From contig CAVNZM010000001.1 in assembly GCA_963693365.1 (NCBI GenBank), positions 8,494,001 to 8,558,000 on the forward strand: 64,000 bases of DNA. Reading direction: 5' to 3'. The DNA is from Amoebidium appalachense (taxonomy: Eukaryota > Ichthyosporea). Positions within the stretch are counted from its first letter, which is position 1. Each line of letters begins with the position of its first letter. Shown here piece after piece: positions 20,462 to 33,791 of this stretch. The notes beneath the pieces were generated by a model. The model was not told the origin of the DNA, did not search any database, and worked only from the letters and a program-made list of their open reading frames with translations. Made by a program: the position numbers and the translations under genes.

Positions 20462-21750
20462 TTACTTGGGCATGGCCTTGACGGCAATGGCGGCCTCCTC
20501 ATCCATGGCGGCAATAACAGTCACCAGAAGCTCCTCACCGGTCTCGAAGCGCGACTTGATCTCAGCGCCAAGCTCACCCTCGGGCAGCTTAAGGTCATCC
20601 TTGGTCGACCCATCCTCGTTCATCAAAGACATGAAACCCTCCTCAATGTCCAGCAGCTGTTGTGACGAGAAACATCAGCAGTTATCTACCACGATGACAA
20701 GGTGGACAAACCCAGTCCCCCCACCAAACACAAACAAACAATACCCGTTGTCTACCACAACGATTGAGATGGACAAACCCCCTCCCACCACAAAACACAA
20801 ACATGCCTCCAGAGTATACACAAACACATCAACAAAGTATCGGGGATACATATCACCGTGAATGCTGTGTGTGCACCAACAACCTACAGCCCGAGGGGTT
20901 CCTTACTCGGCAATCTTCTCAAACACATTTCCCGTAACATGCACCACCCCACAAGCGCAATAGTCTACAGCATGCGTTCACGTACACCCACTGCTCCCCT
21001 TCCCACATTCCACAATTGACACTAGCAACAAGAAAGTGGCTTTTACCCACACCAGTCTCACACGCACACAATCACAAAGTCTATCTCAACACATACCTGG
21101 AAGTCGCGGCGGGTGACGTTGGGCACATCCATGTTGTGGGTGGAGGGAGACATATCTTCGAGCTTCTTGTTGGTGAAAATGTCGATGCCGACCAAGTTCA
21201 CCTGAAACAAGATCCACATGTTGGCACGAGGGCACAAAAGGGGTAGTTTCTTTCACCTGACATAACACAAAACAAACAACCCAAGCCCAGGTGCCCAGCA
21301 GTTTTGTAAATCCAGCACAGTTATCATCCACACAACTATCGTGCACCTGCCCCTGCACAGCACTAACTCAAATCACATACGGTACGTTTCGATTCCCTGG
21401 TAAAGAGTTAGGATGTCGTGAATGTCTGAATAACTAGAATAACGTAGGGTGAGTGCTTACGTGTGCAATTGTGTGCCGTGTGTGCATGCCTACAACCACG
21501 AGCCATCTGAAACGTGCTCGCCTCTGTGATGCACACAGCCTTTCACTGTGTCCAAGTTTTCTTCCGGAGCACCCACCTTAGCGTGTCCGTGCTTGCCGGT
21601 CTTGGACGTGGACATGTCCACGATCTTGCAGGGGCGGCCCTTGATGACGACGAAGCCACCCTTGCGAAGGGCAGAGCACTGGAGGGGGAAGGTCTTGGAG
21701 GCCCCAGACCCGCCCTGCTCGAACTCGTGTTGATGAGCGTCGTCTGCCAT
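20462..21750 (-). CDS. EIF5A: Eukaryotic translation initiation/elongation factor 5A, complete
   Basis: Binds the ribosome and relieves stalled peptide-bond formation after hypusine modification. Coding exons on the minus strand: 21577-21750, 21097-21201, 20462-20656; 474 nt, 157 aa. The hypusination loop [12 protein letters not shown] ends exon 1, and the modified lysine corresponds to K53 (human K50). The SH3-like N-domain ([20 protein letters not shown]) and the C-terminal OB-fold follow, ending AVKAMPK and stop TAA at 20462-20464. The start is fixed by the conserved MADD N-terminus. An AG acceptor 11 nt upstream (CCGCACAG) suggests a 5'UTR intron. Minus-strand AATAAA lies near 20196-20203, 260 nt past the stop. 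Intron 2 contains a short direct repeat (about 20685-20800). Length and sequence are typical of the family. Confidence 0.96.
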
Positions 21751-21948
21751 TTTGATAGATCTGTGCGGGTAGACAGGGTCAGAACACACGAAAACTCAAC
21801 TCTGAACAACAGCAAAAACAGCCTGTTGTGATAAACATACAACCAAAAGACAAAAGAGCCTAGACAGGCGCCTACGAACAACCGAACAACCGGCCGAGGT
21901 GAACGAACAAAGGTCCACTGAAGTAAGCTCAAACAACGAACAGCTCCG

Positions 21949-21962
21949 CTTATACTTATATC
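21949..21962 (-). promoter_or_regulatory. Possible TATA-like element upstream of eIF5A
   Basis: Minus-strand ATATAAGTATAAGC, about 200 nt before the eIF5A ATG, which would allow for a short leader and a 5'UTR intron. Supported only by motif and position. Confidence 0.3.
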
Positions 21963-23243
21963 GCCTAGCTAAAAATGTATAAAACTTTCACCAAGCCCGC
22001 CAAACGTCAAAGGCATGTTGTAAACATGAAGGGCCACCATGTTCTTGCTTCTCGGTTCCGAAGTGAAGCCAAACAGCTTTCCTACTTTCCAAACTACGCT
22101 CTCCTGCCGCTTTTCTATTTCTATACGACTTCCTCTCCTGCCTTCTACCTCTCCTATTTTTGAATTCTTCAAAACAACATAACACTTGCTCAGTTGATGT
22201 TTTTTTGGAGGCCGGGCAAAGAAAACCCACCTGAAACGAAAAAACACGAATTCGAGAGAGGTGAGTCTGGGTGCGGGTGCAAAGTTTTTTGTACCCTGAC
22301 ACCATGTGTTCATTTTATAAACGGTGGGAAACACCTCCTGCCCAATCGTGAAATGATACTAAGTTGGATCCTCCAATTGTTAGGCGACCTTAAATTGTAT
22401 GGTTTTGGGGAGATCTATCGTGGTGAGCGCCTATTGGTTCGCGCGATTGCACATATGATGCTGCCGTCACGACTCACGATACACGTGCACGGCTGGAATC
22501 CAGAGAACCACATGTACACGAAGAGGTAACAAGAAGAAAACAAACACAAAACGAGAAGGATGAAAGAGATCAAGTGGACATTGCAAACATAGGGAAGGTC
22601 AAAGAAATATGGAGCGGTGTGTTATAAAGTAAAAGTGAGGGGAATGGGACACGGGAGTTGAGTCCACCGGCACCGGGGTTCGCGTGCTCGATCGGTCCAC
22701 ACAGCTGTTCACAGTTTCACACTGCGTACGTATACAGTAGCTGGCTATACAAATATTAAGTGAAAGCAATAAGACATGTTTTGTAGTGTCGTTCTCGCAG
22801 GCGTTGGGTTTCTGGACATCTATTCGTTCGAAATACGGTGGTTTTTGGAGAGGACTGTCCACAGATGGTAAAAGAGTACAGCTGCAGGATCGAGCCGTAT
22901 ACGCTGTCACCTACTGAGGCGACTCGTATTTTTCCTTACACACACAGCGAACACTGGACTCTCGGGACCGTAGAGCCGCCGCGAGAGAAACCTTGCACGC
23001 GGTCGCGAGAATGTAAGGAAAAATGGGCGTGAGGCGAACGGCAAGTTCATAGCAGCCCAGGCACCGTCAGTGCGTGCCAGCCGTATACGTAGAGTGCAGG
23101 CTGCTCCCTGTGTGCGTACTACAGGGATCGTAGATGCTCGGCCGAATATAGTCTTGGGAAAAAGATATTTCATTTTTGAGAGGTGGCTAATTGCTGTGGT
23201 GTCACAGAGGCGAGCGAGAGAGGAACTCGCTTTTTTGGGGGGG

Positions 23244-23274
<31 letters not shown>

Positions 23275-24145
23275 GGAGAGGTCTGGCTCTAAAAGATTGG
23301 ACGGGTATTATATTGCAAGGTTAGAAATAAGGTTACATAGACGTGGTGCTCGCTTGGCGTCCGTGTGCGTTCAGGGCTTATGTAACGTGAAGCATGGTGT
23401 TGGATGCCATGGTGTTGGCATCCAACACCAGCCCTGTGCACAACTGCTGTAATGAGCTCTGCACACAGGCACGTAAACAGGCTCAAGCCCTGTTCCTCTG
23501 CTGTTGGACAAGCGTGCCAGATACGAGCAACCTGGTGTTGCGGTATGCAGTACTGCATGCTTTTACTCCACTTGGGTAAATAAACTTGAGCCAAAACACC
23601 ACCTTCAGTCTGTTGGCGCGCTCGATTGTAGTCTTTCTGGTGTTTGCTGAGGCGATCCAGGGAGAACGCGAAGGTGCATCTCATTGGCCTCAAGCTATTC
23701 AGAATAGTCTTATTTGGTTACATATTTGCACATTCTAGGGGGGTTAGGCCAGAGGGCCGTGGCGGTTTTGTTGCTGTGTGCCTTCCCGCCACTTTTCAGA
23801 CGGTTTGGCAACAGGGACTGAACTGAGTTTTCCAACACGGCGAAAGGCTGTGTGTGTATATACACAGATAAACAGAACAGTGGCATGTTAGAAACTTGTT
23901 TGTGACACTCAACTAGATTGTACTTGGCATACTTGGCAACCTGTTTTCTCCTCCGATAAAGCATTGAAGACAAGGGTTGGTGGCTGCATTGATTACGTAT
24001 ACTCAGAATACACACACACTATCAGAGTAAAGACCTTTTCAGCCCCTCATCTGCTGGTACCAAATCTATACTTTGCCAAGCACAAGGTGTTTGTTTAATA
24101 CTATCATAGCTTCAGCCTACAGCACTTCACTCACAACACGACAGC
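21963..24145. other. Divergent intergenic region between eIF5A and the BCL7-like gene
   Basis: Mixed-composition sequence with one G run (23240-23272) and no recognisable coding exon. A perfect 14-bp inverted repeat with an 8-nt spacer lies at 23395-23430. The region presumably carries promoters for both flanking genes, which point away from each other. Confidence 0.6.
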
Positions 24146-24473
24146 ATGGCCACCAGGGGGGGTCCGTTTACGCGGAGGCAGATAGGCAACGAGATAAGGA
24201 GAGCGGAGAAGGCTATCAGACACGTCAAGTCATGGTGTGCATTCCCCCCCCCTCCCCCCCTCCCCCCCCCCCCCCCCCCCCCACACACACACACGTGAAT
24301 TTCGGAACAACCCTGTGAGGCGGTGAGCAAAGACAGGTGCTTCCTACCAAACCAAGTTGACTTTCAATTGTATACCACACCAATACACACTCAAGGATTT
24401 ATATGCACACACACACAGCGCGCGCGCACACACGCACACACACACACACACAACACACACACACACACACACA

Positions 24474-24530
<57 letters not shown>

Positions 24531-25044
24531 TGTCTCTCTTTCTGTCACCCTGTTCCTCCATTTCCGTGTCTATTTCACTTGCCATCATGTCAACCTTTGA
24601 GACCCCCCCCCCCCCCCCCCCCCCCCCCCCGGAGGTGGCCTTTCCCTCCCCTTTTTCTACCCAACGTTTCTTTGAGCTGCTCTTCTCTAACATCTTCGAG
24701 TTTTTTTTTTGGTCATATTGGCCAGCAAGTAACAAATATTGTTGGGCAGGGAAAAGAAGTGGGTGGACCTGGGCCACATCAAGGTCTACCGATGGGAGCA
24801 GAGTGCGTCCCCCCCCCCCCCCCCTCCCCCCCCTCTCACCCCTTCACTTTTCAAACCCCCCCCCCCCCCTCCCTCCCACTCTCTCTCTTCCTCCTTTTCT
24901 TCCCCCGGCTCACACCACACACACACACACACACAAACACAAACTCATACCGTCGTTTTGTGTTCCTTTCTACATACGATGTAATACTCAGGCGTTTCTG
25001 TTTGTGCATTCTTTTTGTCGTGCTACGAAGCCTGTCCTCCCCCC

Positions 25045-25097
<53 letters not shown>

Positions 25098-27748
25098 CAA
25101 CCCCAACACAAACCCCTTCCCTACTGCCCCCCCCCCCCCCCCCCCCCCCCTCGCCCCCCACCCTGTTACGAACAAAAACAGACTTCCTCACACCCTTTTT
25201 CACCCTTTTCCTGCCCTTTCTCCTTATCGTCACCACCTCCCCACACACTCTCCCGTCTGAATTGCTGCAAGCTGAGCATGCATGGACACATGACTGCTCG
25301 CATGTTCACGCATGGACATGCTGATGCGCATCTGTATGAACACAACCACGTACATACACACCCACCCCCTGACACCTGGCCATAGTACGAACATGCACAT
25401 TCGCCTGTTCGGTGTGTTTCGGTTTAGCCCCTCTTGCCATCCAAATAACAAAGAATAAAGCAGATAAAGGAGGAAAGAGAAAAACGGAAATCACGCCCTT
25501 TGCCCCTCGTATATATATTTGTCTCTTCTTTGCGGCCTTTGCCTCTGTTTGTATGCAAATGATGCATCTGCCCCACCCCCCCTCTTCCCCCACCTCCCCT
25601 CTGTCCCACACGTCAAGAAAATGCAAATAGGGTGGCCCCCCTCCCCCTCCCCCCCCTCCACACACACCAGTAAGGATCAAGGAAGGATTGAAACCAATAT
25701 ACACTCGCACATGCATTCACACGCATGCACACATACACGCACACACACACACACACGCACCCATGCACACACACCTACACACCCACACAAGCACCCACAC
25801 ACCCACACATGCACACACACACGTACACACAGACATGCACACACACACACAAGAACACACACACAATCGCACGTGCACACACATGCACACACCCGCACAC
25901 CCACCCACTCTTCCCCCCCTTCTCCCCGAATCGCACACGCCACAAAATCCCTTGAGCTGTGCATGTAGTGTTGCATATGATTACCGGGTGGTGTCTGTAC
26001 CGAAACTGACTTGTTTTTGTCCGGGTGGGCGAACAGCAAACGAACCGCCAAAGGTTCGTATCCATCCCCCCCTCCCCCCCCCCCCCCCCCCCCCCCCACC
26101 ACCACCACCACCCCCCCTTTTCCCCTTCTGCCCCGCCTGCCCGTGTGCCCGTGCCACTCGGTGGAGTTGTTTAGCCGTGGTTGGTTGGAGGGCCATGACT
26201 GGCTGTAGGGCTGTGACAAGGTCTTTTCCTTGTGTGTTGTATTTGGCTGTTGGGGTACGTGTGTCTCTCTTTATGTGTGTTTCTCTCTCTCTCTCTCTTT
26301 CCTCCCTCCTCACTCCCTCCCTCCCCCCCCCCCCCCCCCCCCCTCCCCCCCCTCCCCCCTCCCCCTCTTCCCCGTCTCTCACGGTGTCTGTTTGGTACGG
26401 AGGGAGAGAAGAAGAGGTGGGGGCGGAGAGGGGGGGGAGAGAGGGTGGTGAGTGGCCATCATCTGCTGCAACTGGAAGTCATACTACTTAGTCACGGGAA
26501 GATACGTTGTGGTAGTTTGCCGGAGGAGGGTAAGATGGATAAACGAAGGGGGCTAGGGTGGGGGAAAGGCTGGAGATGAAGGGTGGTGTGTGTGTGTGTG
26601 TTGGGGAGGGGAAGGGGGGGGGGGGGAGGGGGGGGGGGGGGGGGGGTGCTATGGGCCAATATGGTTAGTTGTGTGAGTAAGTGTAGAGTTTAGAGTATAT
26701 ATATTTATCGGGAAATATTTTTTTGTTATTTTGCAGGGGGGGGGGGGGGGGGGAGGATGAAGACTAGCGTGCGAGGTCAACTAATAGTGCATACATGTCC
26801 TTCCATTTCACTGTGCGCACACATTCTCACAATCCACTGTGTGCCCAGGCCGTCAGTCTAGGCCTGCAGCGTTCCTTCATCAAGGCGGCACCCCACCCTC
26901 CCCCACCTCCACCCGTAGTCACCGAGGGGTCCCAGCCAGCCCCCATGGACCTCGACAAACCTCAGCAAACCGAATCGGGTGAATTGGGTACCAAAAATTC
27001 GACCCGACCCGCGCCGGTGGTTTCCGTGACCCATGCAGACAGTGAAACGAGCGGTGCTGTGAGTGTAGACGCCCCCTCTGCCGAGCCGAGCCCTGCCCCC
27101 ACCCCCCGGCCCGGTTCCCCACCTTCCCGTGGCCCGACACCTGCTATGGTTGAGGGGACCTTCTCCCCTATTGTTCCCGAATCTCCCTCCCCTACACCGA
27201 GTCAGAACGCGGTTAAAGATACCGCCGGCGGCGAAGGCAGTGTGCAACTAGGAACGACGCAAACATATGCGATACCCCCAGAGACTAACCAAGTATCTGA
27301 GCCACCTGCCACCACTGATAGTGCCGGGGATGTCGACATGGTGCCAGCACCGGAGGTTAAGAAGAATACGGAGAATACGGGGGTTAAAGAGAATATGGAG
27401 AATACCGAGAAAGGGATTACGGAGAATGCCGAGGTTAAAAACCCCCCTGCAAATAGTCAGCCGGCACCTGACGCTCCTACTGCCCCCAATGATAATTATG
27501 CGTCTCTACCCGCGGATAATGCAACACAGGCAGACATGCAGACAGACACGCATGCAGACACGACAGAGACACACACAGACACACAGGGAGGCATGCACAC
27601 GGACATGCGGACGGAGAAGCAGGTGGCAACGGATACCGCACAGGCAGAGGGGATAGGCGGAGATGATGGAAACAAGGAGGCACAAGCACACACGGAGGCG
27701 GGTGTGGAGGCAGGGACGCAACAGGAAGGGGAGAAAGGGGATGCGTGA
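24146..27748 (+). CDS. BCL7: BCL7 family protein (SWI/SNF accessory subunit), partly resolved
   Basis: BCL7 proteins are small subunits of BAF-type chromatin remodellers. Exon 1 (24146-24234) encodes a basic N-terminus ending AIRHVKSW. Exon 2 (24750-24802) continues [17 protein letters not shown]. Joined in phase they give the BCL7 hallmark WEKKWV...KVYRW, aligning with KWEKKWVTVGDTSLRIYKW of the family. A lysine-rich candidate exon 3 (25428-25508, with [11 protein letters not shown]) fits the phase and resembles the basic stretch after the domain. The last exon (about 26849 or 26862 to stop 27746-27748) encodes about 300 residues rich in P, T, E and D, with [17 protein letters not shown] repeats. 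The exact junction into the last exon is unresolved: the obvious acceptor at 26849 does not match exon 3 phase, whereas an AG at 26861 or an extra small exon near 26500 would. The domain call is strong, the tail less so. Confidence 0.72.
24403..24540 (+). repeat. Compound (CA)n-(CT)n-(GT)n microsatellite
   Basis: In BCL7 intron 1: CA-rich repeat, then about 36 bp of CT, then GT, with abrupt changes between units. Confidence 0.9.
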
Positions 27749-28341
27749 ATTTTAACGGGGACACAGCATATGTAGAGGTATAGAGGTCGTGTTGAATGTA
27801 GCCAATAGATATAGGCGGACAGTTTGTGAGCGATATGTTTTCTAAAGAGCACACACGATCACTTCTGTGTACATGTATGGATAATGAATACCGATCCAAA
27901 CACCCGGAGCCCACCCACGTGTGCACATGCAGATGTTTCAAAGCACCCCCCAAGTGCGTCATGCACCCACACCCACACAACACATAATCAACACCTGTTT
28001 CTTGCACACACACACACACCAGTTATATTGGCATTTGTGTGTACCTTGCTGCCAAGACCACACCAACATGTACATTACATATTGAGAGCTAGGAAAAACA
28101 CATGCCCAATATGTTACATAGTCTTTGGGTGCACACACAAAAGCACACACCACACGATGATCACACCCAGCCAGCTACCGCAACTTTCAAGGAAAGTCGT
28201 GTGAAATTTACTGTTGGTGCCAGCACACAGTGCTTGCCCTAGATTGCTGTGTTCAGAAGCAATCTATTTATGTACACGTGACGTCATTCGGTCGGGGTTT
28301 ACCCCTTTGCAAGTGCAATAACAAACTTCAAACAGAAACGA

Positions 28342-28379
<38 letters not shown>

Positions 28380-28678
28380 ACTCCTCTCGAGCTCTCCTTT
28401 GTACCCCTCCATTCGATCACCGCCTTGTGAAGAAATTTCTACTGCTCCATCCCTAGGCCTATAATCACGATCATTTGCACACACCTTTTCCGAGTGCACT
28501 GCAACCCAAACCTTAGGCAAGTGAATTCAAAAAAAACACAAACCAAAGAAAACCAAACAAACAAAATTGTTGAATTAGCCATACATCCATCTGTATGTTA
28601 GTACACATGTGCACGATCATGCATGCATGCACAACGAATGCATCCACTTGTACATTGCATACTTTGCATAGATATTGC
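27749..28678. other. Convergent intergenic region between BCL7-like and DDX47 genes
   Basis: The two genes end tail to tail here. The region holds CA-rich sequence (27900-28160) and a C run at 28343-28379. No exon was recognised. Confidence 0.65.
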
Positions 28679-28829
28679 CTACTTCTTGTGCTTCTTCCTC
28701 ATTGGCCCACTATTCTTCTTTGGTTTGTCCTCTTCATCATCCTCTCCTTTGCCACGTTTCTTGCCGCCATCAGAATCCCGCAGTTGCTGTATCACGCCCC
28801 CAAGTCAGATGCCAGCCCTTCCAACGAAC

Positions 28830-28864
<35 letters not shown>

Positions 28865-29056
28865 TTTGCCTCCCAACGACCCACACACATGTACACAGAC
28901 ACACACACATGCGCGCGCAGCGCGCGCGAGCACACACACGCACGTTCACAAATGCAACTCGACCTAGACCTTATACATAAGCCCTCTTCGCCCACTCCGA
29001 AAACTTTTTATTTCATTCATTTATCATAGTATTTTATTTTACTTTATTTTATATAT

Positions 29057-29113
<57 letters not shown>

Positions 29114-29238
29114 TAAACAGAGCTGTGTAACAGAGAGCTGCAGGGGTGCATGTACACAGAAAATTGAAGAATAAAAGTTGCACTGGACGAGACAGACACC
29201 AGTACACGTGCATATAAGCCTCTATGTACATGCAGAAT

Positions 29239-29290
<52 letters not shown>

Positions 29291-30120
29291 CGCCCCTGCC
29301 GGCTTCCTGCATCTGCACCTCTGGGACCTCCCTCTCGAAAGTAAAAAGTAAAAAGTAAAGGCAAAAAGCAAAAAGGGACTCTGTGATATCTCAGCCCATC
29401 CTCCGGATCCACCCCCTCCCCCCCTCCCCACCCACCGACCTTCACCCCCTGCACCCACCATTGCAGCAAACCCTTGGGCTTCTCCGACCACACACACACA
29501 CACACACACACACACACCACCACTACCCACCCACAGACCCACATAAAAATACCTATCCCCCCCCCCCCCCCCTCTTCTTTGCAGGCACCCACCATTGCAG
29601 CAAACCTCTGCGCCTCTCCCACCCTCTCCAGCAGCAACAACACCTCATCCTCCTGACTCGGATACAAGCCCATCTTCCTGCCCGTCAGCTGCTCGATCCT
29701 CTGAAGCAACTCCACGTCATACTGCGTAACAAACGTCACGCTCTTACCCGCACGCCCGGCGCGCGCCGTCCTCCCCACCCTGTGAATGTAGTCCTTCGAA
29801 TGCGTCGGAATGTCAAAGTTTATGACCAAATCGACGTGGGGAATGTCCAAACCTCTCGACGCCACGTCCGTAGCAATAAGAACGGACTTGGATTTTGCCT
29901 TGAATTTGTGCAGTGCGCCCAGGCGTTTTGCCTGGTTGAGTTGGCCGTGAAGGGGGATGGTGCTGAAGCCGAGGTTGTTAAGCATGAGGGCTGTGCGTTG
30001 GGCATTGTTGCATGTACCCACAAAGATGATGGTGCTGTTGCCTGCATGCTCATTCAGCAACCTGCACGTATCAAGGGTCAGCATACTCGTATTTCCACTG
30101 CAAAAAAAGAAAAAAGAACC

Positions 30121-30154
<34 letters not shown>

Positions 30155-31668
30155 AGGGGGAAGGGGAGGAGGTTGAAGCAGGATGGTAGAGGGGAAGAGA
30201 GAGGGAGGGACGGATGGAGGGAGAGTGATCGAGAGCATGCCTGAGAGAGAGATACGAGATCGAGGAACAGAAAGAGAATACCCAAACAGCCAAAAAAAAG
30301 AGGGTCGGGGAGGTCATGCCAAATGTAACTGGTCCAAAATAATCCCCTCCAACCCTACCTCCCCCCCCCCCCCCCCCCCAAATACACGTGCACACACGTA
30401 CGCATTTACACAAACACATGCACATGCGCCCAAGCAAAAACTGCCTTCAGATGAGGATCGATCTATCACACTCGGCCATAGTTTGTTTGTGGGTGTAAAA
30501 GGGCGTATATGCTCGAGTGTTTAGACGTGCAATAAATAACTGTGTGTATACGTGCTTCTGTTAAAGTGGTCCCTTTCAGTGGTTTGGATACATGTGTGAG
30601 AATCCATGCCTGCAAACAGAAAACCAGTGCATCTACGCGTGTCGAGTGTGCGAATGCGCGCCCGTGTGCGTGTCCAAGTGCACATGCACACACACACACA
30701 CACACAAGTCTGTAGACGTGTGTGCCTGCCTGCGCCCTCGCATGTAGGTGTGCACGAGTGTGTGTGTCCATGTGCACATGCACACATACACACACAAGTG
30801 TAGGCCGCGTGTGTGTGTACGTGCCTGCGCAAGTGTGCACATGCTCGTACGATAACATGTGTTTGTATGTTCGCACAGACGTGCCTGTGTGCCCGTGTGC
30901 AAACACATGTGCACGTATGCCACAAGTTAGCACATGCATACACCCACCAGGCCAGATAGCAGTCCTTGTACTTTGAGGGCACAAACATGTAGTGTTGCAT
31001 CAGCTTGTCCACCGTCTGGTACCTGCAACCAAACAATTCACACTCAGCACCCCGCTCGTCTCCTCATCACGTTCTCCTCCCCTCCTTTCCCCGGAAACTC
31101 CCCCCCCCCCCCCCCCCCCCGGGCCCTTTCTCCTCCCTCCCCACCCTGACAAGCCCCTCTCCTCCCTCCCTCCCGACCCACTCCTCCCCTTCAACCCCCC
31201 CACCCACCTCCAACCCTACCCCACACATGTGACCTTCCCCCCCCCCCCCCCCCCCCTCTTCCCTGGGGGCCTCTCTCCTCCTTCTCTCCCCCCCCTCCCC
31301 CCCCCCTCATCCCACTTAACCCCCGCCAACCTCCTTCTTCCCTACCTCCCATCCGTCACTGTCTGCCCCTCACAAAGCACCCCTTTACATCCCCCCTCCC
31401 CCCTCCCCTTCCCCACCACACACACCGCCAGACATCCACCTACACCACACAAGAATCCACCACCGAAGAGAAGAAGGGGGGAGAGGGAGATGGCGGAGGG
31501 AGAGAGAGAGAAAGGGAAAGAGGGAGCAAGAAGGGAGGAAGAGTGAAAACAGTGCGGCGCAGGCTCCGGTTTGTGATTGGGTGTGTGTGTGTGTGTGTGT
31601 GTGTTTGGGGGGGAGGAGGGAGGCGGAGAGGAGGGGGAGGTTGCTAGCCCGGGGCTGAGGGCACCAGT

Positions 31669-31726
<58 letters not shown>

Positions 31727-32092
31727 GCCGGTGCCAGCACATGTATCTGCTGGTGACCCCCCCCCCCCCCCCCTCCCCCCAAAGCATGTATGAGTTTGTG
31801 ATTCTGTGCCAGTGTTTGTGCGTGCCCACGCCTATGTCATGCATGCATGTGTGTGTGTGTGTTCGAGCCGGGAGGCTATGGATGTGTGCAGAGGGAAATA
31901 ATTTCGTGTTTGAACGAGTGAGCTTGTGTGTGTGCATGCACGTGCACTGTACTTAACCCACGTACTTCTTGCTAACCTCGACCTTCACCGGATTATTGAG
32001 GGATGCTCTCTGCAATTTCTTGACCTGCACACAGTAGCTCAGTCAGGCAGTGCCTCCCCCCCCCCCCCCTCAGCTCTCTTCCCCGTCTCCCC

Positions 32093-32130
<38 letters not shown>

Positions 32131-33731
32131 CCCCTCCCCGGCCAACTACCATCACCATGTCACCATTTCTCCTATTCAGCCCCCTTCGGTTGTTCGATGC
32201 CGTTGCAGCGAACCCGAACACCCACCCACTGAAAATGCCACCCCTATCCCACCCGTTCCACTACTTAAACCCTTTGTCCCCCTCCCTCCCTCCCCTCCTT
32301 CCCCCCTCACCATCACCACTACCATACACATCCTAAACAAAAAGGCAAGAAAAAAAGGAGAAGGGAACACGAGAATCACCCTTCCACTCATGCCCTCATA
32401 CACAATGACACACGTGCACCTCCACCCGCAAACCCCCCCCCCCCCCCCCCCCCCCCAAAGGGAAAAAACAGGCAATCCCTCCTACCCATCCCTCCAACGG
32501 GCCTGACTCCTCCCTCCCTTCCCACACCATGCCACCACCCATCCACCCAACCATTCCATCATCCCAATCCCACCACCCATCCCATCACCATTCCCAATCC
32601 CCCCCCCCCCCCCCCCCCCCCACACATACACACACATACACAAACCCTTCCCTCCCTTTCAAACCTCCCCTCCCCCCCCCCCCCCCCCATACCCTCCCCC
32701 CCCCCCCCCCCCCTCCCCACCCACCCATCTTCGTATCTCCCCCTCTCCAGCCCCACAGCCCTTCCCCCCCCCCCCCCCCACACACACACACACACACCTT
32801 ATCGGTCATTGTTGCGGAGAACAGGAATGTCCTCCTCTCTCTCGGGATGACCTTCAAAATCTTATCCACTTCCTCCTCAAAGTCCATCGTCAACATACGG
32901 TCTGCCTCATCCATCACCTGAAAAATAAAAGGTGGGTCAGCATATAAGCACACCTGGGCACCTCAGTGAGACACATACACCCACACACGTGCATATAAGC
33001 AGGTGTGCTCATTGTTGCACACATACACATGGAATCAAGCTTACGTACCCACGTCCAGGTGCACATGTACACATCGACCCATACCCCACTTTCTCCACCC
33101 CTACCAACCCCGTCCTCCCTCCCCCCCCCCACCTCTCTTTCTCTTCCCCAATACCCCACTCCCCTCCCCTCCCTCCTACTCCCTTCCCCTCCCCCGCCCC
33201 CACCCCAAAGTCACTACTCCCTACCTTCGGGTTCTTCTATATACATGTGCCTCTTCCTATCTTCGTCCTCAGCCCGCTCTCCGATATCTCCCCGATACAC
33301 CCTGTTCCCCACACTTTTAAACCATAACCCTCCCCCCTCCTCCCCCCTTCCCCTCGCCCCAACCTCATCTTCCCTCTCCCTTCCCCCCAGCTATTAACAC
33401 CGAACCATGCCAATAACCATCTTCTCTCCCCCCCCCCCCCCCTCCCCCTCCCCCCACCCAACCCCACATACACGCATACATATACATACACAGACACACA
33501 CGTACCAGATACTTGAGAGAGCGCAGGTGAAAACCCTTTGTGTTTTCAAGGTGGTCGACAATACGTCCGGGTGTGGCCACGATGACGTGGGGCTTCTTAG
33601 CCAGGGCTATTGCCTGCTGCATCATGTCCACACCACCCACAATGACGCATGGCCGTGCACCAATAGATGACCCCAGGGCCTCAAACTGCTCACCTATCTG
33701 GAACGCAAGCTCACTGTTTTGATATGTGTGG

Positions 33732-33791
<60 letters not shown>

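Noticed and set aside
29044-29592. Read-through of DDX47 exon 8 into a G/W-rich C-terminus
   Set aside because: The open frame is low-complexity. A conserved last exon at 28679-28786 continues the family sequence in phase.
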